From: Parafrankia irregularis
GTDB taxonomy: Bacteria > Actinomycetota > Actinomycetes > Frankiales > Frankiaceae
Assembly: GCF_001536285.1 (NCBI RefSeq)
Contig: NZ_FAOZ01000004.1
Location: forward strand, 1-64,000
DNA: 64,000 nt
Direction: 5' to 3'
A program made the position numbers and the translations under genes. The notes under the pieces were generated by a model. It was given only the letters and a program-made list of their open reading frames with translations, did not search any database and was not told the origin of the DNA. This document shows, one piece after another, positions 42,184-50,900 of this stretch (position 1 is its first letter; the number at the start of each line of letters is the position of its first letter).

Positions 42184-43026
42184 TCAGCGGAACCGGGGAG
42201 CGCGCCCGACATCCCGGGGCCAGGTGAGGGCGGGCCGCGGGTCCGTCCGGCGGTAGCGGGAGCGGAAGAAGGCGCGTACCGGCCGCCCGCCGATCGCGAT
42301 CGTGTGCTCGATCCCGGCCGGCGGAACCGGCGGAAGGGGCGTGCGCGGTGAAATGCCGGTGCGCGGCGACAGGTGGGCGCGCGGCGCGGTGTCGGGCACG
42401 GCGCTCAGGACGTCGAAGGAGAGCGTCACGTCGTCGGACTGCCACCGTGGCGTGTTCGGGTCGTACACCCGCAGGGTGACGCGCCGCCCGCGCTGCTCGT
42501 AGGCGTAGGCGAGGACCTGGTGGTTGAGCCCGAGCCGCATCGGGTCGGCCGAGCGGGTGGTGATGATGCCGAGCGGGCTCAGCAGCCCGCGGTCCAGGTC
42601 GTGCCGGATGTGCGGCCACTCCCTGGCCACGCTGGCCGAGGTGGCGCCGGGCAGCCGCAGCCAGCCGCGGACGAGGTCGGTGTCGGCGTCGGCTGAGCTC
42701 ATGAGGCGGTAGTAGCGCAGCACCCCGCGCGGGCCGTCGAAGCTGTCGAAGAGCCGGCGCACGATGTAGCGGTACAGCGGACTGTCCGGGTCGGGTGGCG
42801 TCGCCACCGCCGGGGGCGCGACGCCGAACTCGAACATGTCCCGGACGGCGTAGATCATCCCGCCGCACAGGCCCCGGCTGGCGTCGCCGATCGGGATCGA
42901 GCCCAGGCCCGGTACGGGGACCCGCAGCACCGGCTGGCGGGGAAACGCGTTCGTGAAGGCGAAGGCATGGCTGCTCGGCTGGAAGTTCGACACGGCTGCG
43001 CGCGTCAGTGCGCTCCCGTTGGTCAC
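42184..43026 (-). CDS. possible papain-like cysteine protease-fold protein, unknown function
   Basis: The protein has about 280 residues. Conserved-looking blocks are SSHAFAFTNAFPRQPVLR at the start, GLCGGMIYAVRDMFEFG with an invariant-looking Cys near residue 60, LGLNHQVLAYAYEQRG with a His, and LRVYDPNTP with an Asp/Asn. The order Cys, His, Asp and the context of each resemble a papain/C39-like catalytic triad. I recognise the pattern as a conserved actinobacterial hypothetical family but cannot name it. GTG at 43026 is chosen, with GGAAGG directly before it, which is too close for a normal ribosome site, so the start is uncertain. Confidence 0.6.
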   Translation of the reverse strand: MTNGSALTRAAVSNFQPSSHAFAFTNAFPRQPVLRVPVPGLGSIPIGDASRGLCGGMIYAVRDMFEFGVAPPAVATPPDPDSPLYRYIVRRLFDSFDGPRGVLRYYRLMSSADADTDLVRGWLRLPGATSASVAREWPHIRHDLDRGLLSPLGIITTRSADPMRLGLNHQVLAYAYEQRGRRVTLRVYDPNTPRWQSDDVTLSFDVLSAVPDTAPRAHLSPRTGISPRTPLPPVPPAGIEHTIAIGGRPVRAFFRSRYRRTDPRPALTWPRDVGRAPRFR

Positions 43027-43134
43027 CCTTCCATTTTCACGTCTCCGGTGCGGTCCGCGGGCGGAAACGACCGCCCTGTGGACGAGTGCGGGAATGCTCC
43101 GCCGGGCCGGCTCCGGCACGGGAGGGCTTTTCGG

Positions 43135-45525
43135 TCATGGGCCGCGCCGGAGGCGTCTTTCCCGATGGCGGCCGGCCGAGGTCCCGGACAGGCGGGCGGA
43201 CGGGGTCCGCGCGGCGGGGAGGCCCGCGGCGCCGGCGCGGCCGTGACCACCTGGGCTACCTGGGGCACCCGGGCCGCCTAAGCTACCCGGACCGCCCGGG
43301 ATGCCTGGGATGCCCGGAAACTCCGCGCCATCTGGGAGACCTGGCCACCGGGCGCCGAGCGCGTTCCGGATCGCCTCCGTCAGCGCCGCCGGCGTGAACG
43401 GTTTGGGGAGGTAGGCGTAGTCGAGGGAGGTACCGCCCTCGGTGAGCATCCCGCGGCTGTAGGCGGAGGTGAAAACCACCGGCAGGCCCGGGAACATCCT
43501 GATCAGTTCCTCGGCGAGCTGTCGGCCGTTGCGGCCGGGGAGGATGACGTCGGTGAGCAGGAGGTCGATGGACGTCAGCCCGCGAGCGAGATCGATCGCG
43601 GTGCGGCCGTCGGCGGCGGAGACCACGAGGTAGCCGGCGGCGCGCAGCACCCGTTCGGCGAGGTTGCGCACGGCGTCGTCGTCCTCGGCGAGCAGGATGG
43701 TCGCGGATCCCCGCGCCGGCCAGCCACCTTCGCGACGGGGCCAGCATTCCTGCCCGGCGAATCCCGATACGGGCGCCGCCAGAGGGGACGAACTGCCCGC
43801 CCCGCGGTGGTCGTCCGCGTATCGGCGGCTTCCGGCCGTGGTGGGGCGGTCGTCGGCGAGGGGCGCGGGTGCGTCGGCGTTTCCGGCGGGCCCTGCGTTT
43901 CCGGCGGGCCCTGCGTTTCCGGCGGGCCCTGCGTTTCCGGTGAGCCCTGCGTTTCCGGCGAGCCTGGCGCTCTCGGAAGCCCCGGTGGCCCCGGTGGGCC
44001 GGCCGAGGCCGGAGCCGGTGGGGCCGGAGTCCGCGAGCGCGGGCAGGTCGACGCGGAAGGTCGCGCCCAGACCGGGGACGGAGTCGACCTCGACGTTGCC
44101 CTCCGCCTGGCGCACGATGCCGTAGACGGTGGCGAGCCCCAGCCCGGTGCCCCGCCCCAGCGCCTTCGTCGTGTAGAAGGGCTCGAAGATCCGGGCGCGG
44201 ACGTCATCCGTCATGCCGTGCCCGGTGTCGGCGACGGTGAGGCGGACGAACGGGCGGGCCAGTGCTCCGCGCAGGACGGAGACGCCCAGCTCCGGCGTCG
44301 TGTCGTCGGCGATGTCGACCCGGATGAACAGCCGGCCGCCCTCCGGCATCGCGTCGCGGCTGTTGACGACCAGGTTGACCAGCACCTGTTCGAGCTTTCC
44401 GCGATCTATGCGGACCATCGCCGCCCGGTGGGCGGGCATCACCATGAGCTCGATGTCCTCGCGGATGAGCCGGCGCAGCATGCCCTCCAGCCCGCGGACC
44501 AGGTCGTTGAGATCGACCGGCCCCGGCCGGACGTCACTCGTCCGGGAGAAGGCGAGCAGCTGGCTGGTCAGCCCGGCCGCGCGCCCCGACGCCTCGCGGA
44601 CGGCGGCGAGATCCCGCAGGACGCCCTCGTCGAGATCGGTGCGGGCCAGGATGAGCGTCGCGTACCCGTCGATGACGGTGAGCAGGTTGTTGAAGTCGTG
44701 CGCGATGCCGCCGGCGAGCTGGCCGAGGGCGTCCAGCCGCTGCGCCTGGCGCAGCTGGGCCTCGATGTTCTTCTGCTCGGTGATGTCGGTGACGATCGCC
44801 AGCGTTCCGTCGAGGGCACCGGTCGGGCCGATCCGCGCGGTGAGCGCCACCTGGGCGCAGACCTTGCGCGCGTCGGGGTGGCGCAGCCCGACCTCGAGCC
44901 GGCGGGGGGCGCCGGAGCGCACGACCTCCAACGCGCACTGGATCTCGTCCCGGTCGAGATCGGAAACCAGGTTGACGAAGGGGGTTCCCGGCCAGATCTG
45001 GCCGACCAGCGCGGCGAACTGTGGGTTGCAGTAGGTGATGGCCCCGTGCGAGTCGAGGAGGACGACGCCGTCGGTCGTGGTTTCGACGATCTCGCGGTAG
45101 CGCTCCTCGCTCTCGCGCAGTGTCCGCTGCGTGGCCTCACGAATCCGTAGATCCTCGAACAGTGCGGTGCCGCGGACCAGCGCGGGAAAGCGCCCGCGCA
45201 ACGTCCAGTACCAGATGCCCACCGTGGCGGTGAGGACGTCCCACCCGGTGGTGAGGAACTGGACGTCGATCAGGCTCGGGTCGAAGGCGGCACCCGAGCC
45301 GTCCGAGGCGCTGTGCGTGGGGTGACCGCTCGCGTGCGGATTGTGGAAGATGTGCGACCCGTGCCCGATCGCGCAGGTGAAGAAGATGGCGGCCGTCGCC
45401 AGGCCCAACGGGTTGTTGCGCCACTGGCCGGAGCGCCACAGGCCGCGGGCGATCGACAGGCAGATCGCCAGGTACGCGGCAGTCGTGGCGGCGTTGGCCA
45501 GGATCGACGTCGCCGAGCCGCTCAT
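43135..45525 (-). CDS. hybrid sensor histidine kinase with PAS and C-terminal receiver
   Basis: The 796-residue protein begins with about four hydrophobic helices carrying several His residues (CAIGHGSHIFHN). Next are a PAS domain (about residues 140-260), a HisKA phosphoacceptor helix with GGIAHDFNNLLTVI (His near 277), and a HATPase domain with N-box VVNSRDAM, DTGHGM and GRGTGLGLATV. After a low-complexity linker of 18-bp repeats comes a receiver domain whose Asp is in LLLTDVILPG near residue 658. The C-terminal 80 residues are Pro/Gly rich. ATG at 45525 starts the first helix. No regulator lies adjacent, so phosphotransfer probably goes through its own receiver. Confidence 0.88.
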   Translation of the reverse strand: MSGSATSILANAATTAAYLAICLSIARGLWRSGQWRNNPLGLATAAIFFTCAIGHGSHIFHNPHASGHPTHSASDGSGAAFDPSLIDVQFLTTGWDVLTATVGIWYWTLRGRFPALVRGTALFEDLRIREATQRTLRESEERYREIVETTTDGVVLLDSHGAITYCNPQFAALVGQIWPGTPFVNLVSDLDRDEIQCALEVVRSGAPRRLEVGLRHPDARKVCAQVALTARIGPTGALDGTLAIVTDITEQKNIEAQLRQAQRLDALGQLAGGIAHDFNNLLTVIDGYATLILARTDLDEGVLRDLAAVREASGRAAGLTSQLLAFSRTSDVRPGPVDLNDLVRGLEGMLRRLIREDIELMVMPAHRAAMVRIDRGKLEQVLVNLVVNSRDAMPEGGRLFIRVDIADDTTPELGVSVLRGALARPFVRLTVADTGHGMTDDVRARIFEPFYTTKALGRGTGLGLATVYGIVRQAEGNVEVDSVPGLGATFRVDLPALADSGPTGSGLGRPTGATGASESARLAGNAGLTGNAGPAGNAGPAGNAGPAGNADAPAPLADDRPTTAGSRRYADDHRGAGSSSPLAAPVSGFAGQECWPRREGGWPARGSATILLAEDDDAVRNLAERVLRAAGYLVVSAADGRTAIDLARGLTSIDLLLTDVILPGRNGRQLAEELIRMFPGLPVVFTSAYSRGMLTEGGTSLDYAYLPKPFTPAALTEAIRNALGARWPGLPDGAEFPGIPGIPGGPGSLGGPGAPGSPGGHGRAGAAGLPAARTPSARLSGTSAGRHRERRLRRGP
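43877..43966 (+). repeat. 18-bp minisatellite inside the histidine kinase gene
   Basis: Five units of GCGTTTCCGGCGGGCCCT follow head to tail, the first three identical and the last two with one or two changes. On the coding strand they give AGPAGN-type repeats in the linker between ATPase and receiver domains. Being a multiple of three, copy-number change would keep the frame. Confidence 0.8.
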
Positions 45526-45892
45526 GGGCCGCTGTCTTCGCCCAGGAGTGCCCGCGCGGTGCCGGGAACCCGGATCGCCCGTGTGCGTACGGAGACGGCC
45601 TGGAAACCAGGCCCACGAACGGCTTCGTGATGAGCGCAGCGATCTGCCGTCATTGCAATTAAGTCGTCACTTCTGGTTACGGAATCCCCCACGCGCCCAT
45701 CTTGCTCCGGTCCTTGGCCGGGCGGAATACGGACCACTGTGGTCCCGGGTGTGGCTGTGTGCTCCCGAGCGTGCCGGCTCCGCCGCCGCTGCCGAGCAGA
45801 ACCTGAGGATCGTGGTCGTTGCGGCGACCAGAATCCTCAGATCTTTCGAGCTTCGGCTTCGGCTCCGGGTGGGGCCGCGCAGGTGGTCGGTG
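45526..45892. other. gap with dispersed palindromic repeat
   Basis: The 367-bp gap between the histidine kinase start and the protein kinase stop holds no convincing gene. Its main feature is copy A of the dispersed palindromic repeat at 45803-45840. The promoter of the histidine kinase gene should lie near 45550-45670, where the sequence is AT-richer. Confidence 0.5.
45803..45840. repeat. dispersed palindromic repeat, copy A
   Basis: CTGAGGATCGTGGTCG and CGACCAGAATCCTCAG pair at 14 of 16 positions around TTGCGG. The copy at 22854-22891 shares the stem, the loop end and about ten flanking bases on each side; a third partial copy is at 22952. All lie in intergenic DNA next to starts or stops of minus-strand genes. 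Confidence 0.65.
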
Positions 45893-47896
45893 TCAGAGCT
45901 GAGGCAACTGCGCCGGGGTGACGACCGTGACGCGGTTGCGGCCAGGCTGGGCGATGTACAGCGTGCCGTCCGCACCGACGGCGACCTGCCTCGGATCCCC
46001 GACGGGCACCACCCCGGGCCGCGACGCGATCACGGCGACGACTCCGTCCGGTCGGACCGCCAGGACCCGCTCCCCGGACGGGTCGGCCACGTAGAAGGTG
46101 CCGTCGGGGGAGAGCGCGAGACCCGTCGGCGTCCCCATGTCGGTGCTGGTCGCGATGCCGCCGTCGGCCGCGGGACGTCCCCCGTAGCCGGTGCCGGCGA
46201 TCGTCTCGACCCGCCCGTCCAGCCCGACCCGGCGGACCCGCCGGTGCTCCGGGACGGCGATGAGCAGACGTCCGTGGGAATCCGTCGCCAGTGCGACGGG
46301 CCGGCCGATCGCCGCCCGCTCCGCCGGCCCGCCGTCACCGGAGAAACCGGCAGAGCCGGTACCCGCGACCACGTGGGCGGACCCGTCCAGGTCGATTCGC
46401 CAGACGCGGTGCCCGTCGGTGTCCGCGACCAGCAGCGTGCCGTCCGCGGCGACGGTGACGGCCCGCGGACGTCGCAGCGGCACGGAGGTCGCCACCGTGA
46501 TGATCGTCCCGTCGGGTCGCACACGGCGGATACGGTCGTTGAAGGAGTCCGCGATCAGCAGCGATCCGTCGGGGGCGAGCGCGAGGCCGGCCGGGCTGTC
46601 CAGATCGGCCGCGGTGGCAGGCCCTCCGTCGCCGCCCAGCCCCGCCTTTCCCGAACCGGCGACGACGGCGACGACGGTGGGAGCGCCATCGGGGCCGGTC
46701 GCGGGGCTGGCTGCGGGGCCGGCCACGGGGCTGGCCGCGGGGTCGATGCGCAGCACGCGGTGCGCGAGCGGCTGCGAGACGTACAACAGGCCTTCGCCGC
46801 CGGTGGCCAGCCCCAGCGGGCTGTCCACGCTCAGGTGGACGATTCCCCGGCTCGGTGTGCCCGCCCCGGCGGTCCGTCGGCCCACCCAGCGGCGTAGTCG
46901 GCCGCCGGCCCGGTGCACCGTGTCCGTCCGTGGGACTGGAACCCGAACCGGAGCCGGAGCTGGAGCTGGAGCCGAGGGTATGGGCGCGGGCGCTGCCGGG
47001 AACCGCGTCGCGGGTGGCGCGGACGCCGCCATGCTACGGACGACATCCGGAATGTGCAGGGGCGAGGTGCAGGCGGTCAGCCAGCCCGGCCCGAGGTCGC
47101 GGGCGGCCGCGTGGGCGAGGGCCAGGGCGAGGTCCAGCGCGCTGCCGGGCCGGGCTGTCGGCTCGGGTTCGAGCGCGTGCCGGACGACGCTGCCGATCGC
47201 GGGAGGCAGCATGCCCCTGTCGGGCTTCGGCGCCCTGGCGCGGCCGGGGGGTGTGGGTGCGAAGCCGGCCGGCCACGCCACCGGCGGAGTCCGTCCGGTC
47301 AGCAACTCGTGGAGGACGACACCGAGCGCGTACAGGTCCGTGGCGGGGCTCAGGCGCGCCCCGGTGAACTGTTCCGGCGCCATGTACGCCGGGGTACCGA
47401 CGATCGTGTTGGGTCCGCCGTCACCCGCGGTGGTCGCGGCCATTTTCGCGACCCCGAAATCGGTGACCTTCAACGTGCCCTCGGCGGTGAAAAGAACGTT
47501 GTCCGGCTTGATGTCGCGGTGGATCACCCGCTGGAGGTGGGCCGTGTCCAGGGCCGCCGCGATCGCCAGGCCGTACCCGACGACCTCGGCGATCGGAAGC
47601 CCGCCGGCGGCGCGGGACCGCAGGGTCCCACCGTCGCACAGCTCCATGACGAGCAGGCCGAGCCCGTCGTCCTCGACATAGTCGAAGATCTCCACGATGT
47701 GCGGATGACGCAGCCGGGCGAGCAGCCGCGCCTCCGCCGGAGCGACGGCCGGCAGGGCGAGGACCTTGACCGCCGTGCGCCGGTCCAGCCGGATGTGCCG
47801 GGCCTCGATCACCATCCCGAACCCACCCGACCCGAGCACACCGAACAGCTCGTAGCCCGGCAGCGCGGCCTCGACCCGGGCGCGATCGAGGATCAC
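45893..47896 (-). CDS. Ser/Thr protein kinase with C-terminal NHL beta-propeller
   Basis: The 667-residue protein starts with a Hanks-type kinase domain (residues about 15-275): GVLGSGGFGMV, AVKVL, VIHRDIKPDNVLF, VTDFGVAK and YMAPEQ are intact. A Pro/Ala linker (about 290-340) leads to six or so NHL repeats, for example SPAGLALAPDGSLLIADSFN and GTGSAGFSGDGGP. No transmembrane helix is evident, so it may be cytoplasmic and use the propeller to bind proteins or ligands. GTG at 47896 begins LDRARVEAALPGYEL. It lies 31 bases after the nSTAND-WD40 gene and is likely cotranscribed. Confidence 0.88.
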   Translation of the reverse strand: MILDRARVEAALPGYELFGVLGSGGFGMVIEARHIRLDRRTAVKVLALPAVAPAEARLLARLRHPHIVEIFDYVEDDGLGLLVMELCDGGTLRSRAAGGLPIAEVVGYGLAIAAALDTAHLQRVIHRDIKPDNVLFTAEGTLKVTDFGVAKMAATTAGDGGPNTIVGTPAYMAPEQFTGARLSPATDLYALGVVLHELLTGRTPPVAWPAGFAPTPPGRARAPKPDRGMLPPAIGSVVRHALEPEPTARPGSALDLALALAHAAARDLGPGWLTACTSPLHIPDVVRSMAASAPPATRFPAAPAPIPSAPAPAPAPVRVPVPRTDTVHRAGGRLRRWVGRRTAGAGTPSRGIVHLSVDSPLGLATGGEGLLYVSQPLAHRVLRIDPAASPVAGPAASPATGPDGAPTVVAVVAGSGKAGLGGDGGPATAADLDSPAGLALAPDGSLLIADSFNDRIRRVRPDGTIITVATSVPLRRPRAVTVAADGTLLVADTDGHRVWRIDLDGSAHVVAGTGSAGFSGDGGPAERAAIGRPVALATDSHGRLLIAVPEHRRVRRVGLDGRVETIAGTGYGGRPAADGGIATSTDMGTPTGLALSPDGTFYVADPSGERVLAVRPDGVVAVIASRPGVVPVGDPRQVAVGADGTLYIAQPGRNRVTVVTPAQLPQL

Positions 47897-47927
47897 GGAA
47901 CCACCAGATCAACCCGTGTGGCGACGA

Positions 47928-50900
47928 TCAGTCACAAGGCGGATCGTAGGGGAGATCGGGTACGAACTGCCGCCATTCCGCCTCCGTGATGCCCACGCCG
48001 GCCCGCTCGCAGATCCGGTTCCCGACGCGGTCGACGTCCAGGTCCCATACGACCCCGGGCTCGGTGGCGACGGCGCCCACGAGGCGCTGGCCGTCCCGGG
48101 TGAACGCGATCGCGACGACTCCGGCCTGGTCACCGGCCGACCGGGCCAGCTTCTCGACCAGCTTCGGATCATCCCGGTCGGTCACATCCCACACCCGGAC
48201 CGTGTTGTCGTTGCTCCCGGTGACCAGGTACCGCCCATCCGGGCTATACGCCACGGTGAGCACACCGATCGTGTGCCCGGGCAGATCCGCGAGCTGCCGG
48301 GGCCTGGCCGGGTCGGTGACGTCCCACGTCGTCGCGAACGGCCCGGCGGCGCCGACGGCGAGGCTCCGCCCGTCCGGAGCGAAACGGACCTCCCACACCC
48401 CGCCGGGGAACTCGGGCAGCTCCGAACGCGGCCGCAGCCGCCGCGGGTCCGACACGTCCCAGATCCGCACGGACCGGTCCGCGGCCGACACCAGCGACCT
48501 GCCGTCCGGCGAGAAATCCAGGAAGCGGACGACGGAACGGTGCCCGGCCACGGAAGCGAGCCGCCGTGGGCCGGTCGGATCGGTGACATCCCAGGTCTCC
48601 ACCCTGGACTCGAAGCCGACCCCCGGGTTCGTGCTGAACCCGCCGACGGCGAGGGTCCGTCCGTCCGGGCTGAACAGCACCCGCGACGACCCGCCCGGCG
48701 GGCCCTCCACCGCCGCGAGCCGCCTGGGCCGGCCCGGATCGGTGATGTCGTAGAGGACGAGATTCGAGATCGTGCCGACCGCGAGGAGACGCCCGTCCGG
48801 GCTGAAGGCCGCCGAGCCGGTCAGATCGTTGTCATCCACGAGGACGTCCGCCACCGCGCTGAGCAGCCGCGGCGCGTACGTGTCGGTGACGTCCCACAGC
48901 TCGACCGCCTCGTCCGCGGTCACCGCGACGACACCCGTCGCGGGGCTGACCGCCAGTTCCTGCTGACCGCCGTTGCGCCCGATCAGGGCCGGGCCGGGCA
49001 TCTCCCAGACCCGCAGCGCACCGTCGGCCGAGACCGAGGCCAGCCGGGTGCCGTCCGGGCTGAACGCGACATCCCACACGTTCGGGCCCTCCTGCAGGAA
49101 CGTCAGCCGCTCGTCGCTGACGTCCAGGTCATAGATCGAGACGCCGAGGAAGCGGTTGCCGGCGATGGCGACCAGACCACCAGACGAACCGGGTGAACCG
49201 GGTGAACCGGACGGGCCGGACGGTGCCGCCGCCACCGTCGTCAGCCCGGCGGTGCCGGAACTGCCCCGACTCGCGTACGTCAGATGCATCGGATCGGCCC
49301 CGGTGAACTTGCGGACGTAGCCGCTCAGCCCGGCGGTGTACACGGTGCGGCCTCCGTCGGCGAACGCGATCGCGCGGACGGCGCCAGCCTGGTCCTCGCT
49401 CGGGCCGCCGTCCTCGAACAGCGCCGCCACGGGCAATGGGTTTCCCGGATCAGCCACCGACCAGACCAGCGCCGAGCCGCCCCTGTCCCCGGCGGCCAGA
49501 TACCGCCCGTCCGGGCCATACTCGACCGCCATGATCGGCGCCCTGTGCAGGAACAGCTCGCCGGCCTTCACCGGACGGCGCGGGTCGGCGACGTCGAACA
49601 GGTAGGCGGTGTTCCCGTACCCACCGACCGCGAGCTGATCGGACGTCGGGCTGAACGCCAGGGCGTACACCTCGGTGTCAGCCTTCTCCAGCGTCGTCAG
49701 CAGCTTCGGCGCCGCGTGGTCGGAGAGGGACGTCCGGTCGGGGAGGGACGTGCGGTCGGAGATGCCGGAGATGTCCCACAGCTTGGTCAGGCCGTCGGCA
49801 CCGCCGGTCGCGAGCACCGTTCCGTCCCGGTTGAAGGCCACCGCCTTCACCGCCCGACCGTGCCCCCCGCCCCGTTCGTCCGGGATCCGCGCCAGCGGCG
49901 TGGTCCGGCGCGGATCGCGGGCATCCCAGATCGCGGCCGTCCAGTCGTCACTGCCCGTCGCGATCAGTGAGCCGTCCGCGCTGTAGGCGACCGTGCCCGC
50001 CGACTTCGTGTGCGCCAGATAGCGACTGGGCACACCGGCGCCCCCGTTGAACGCCGACAGCACCGCCCCCCGTGCCTCCGGGGTGTCCGCGGTGCGCAGC
50101 GCGACCAGGGCGAGCTGCGCGGCCAGCGCCGGATTGTCCCGGCGCGCCGCATCCGCCTGGGCTGCGATGCGCTGCGACAGCGCCCGGTCCCGCTCCCGCG
50201 CCGAGGAGACACCCTGGTCGTAGGTGACACCGGCCAGCGCCCCGGCCACCAGCAGCAACACCGCCAGCGCGGCGACGAGCTGGCGCAGTCGCCGCGCCCG
50301 CCGGGCAGCCGCCCGCTGCCGTTCGGCCTCCGCACGCACACTCTCGTCGAAGAACCGTCTCGCCGCCTCGGACAGCACCCGGCCGCCGCCGACCCCCGCC
50401 TTTGCCAGCTCACCGACCGCCGCCTGTGCCAGGTCACCGACCTGTGCCAGCTCACCGACCCACTCGCGCGCCGCGGCGAGACGGCTGCCGGCGAACAGGT
50501 AGGACGGATCCCGCCCGTTGCGCTCCCACACCTCCGCGGCGTCACTGAGCTGCTGCGACGCCACCGCGCCGGTGCGGTCCATGTCGAGCCACTCACGCAG
50601 CCGCGGCCACGATCGCAGCAGTGCCTCATGCGCGATCTGCAGGCTGTCGCGCTCACCCTCGGCGTCCGCCTCGACCAGCCGGGCGTCGACGAGGACGTCC
50701 AGCACGGTCGCCGCCGCGGCGGAGGGAACCTCCGCCAGCAGCGTGGCGCGGCTGACCCGCCGCCTGGTGTCCGCGCCGTTCTCGCCAACCCTGATCATGC
50801 GCATGAGCAGCGGACGAACCGCCTGCTGAGCCTCGGCGTCCAACCGGGCGTAGGCGGCCTCGGCCGTCTGCGCGATCGCTCCCGTCAGCCCGCCCACCCG

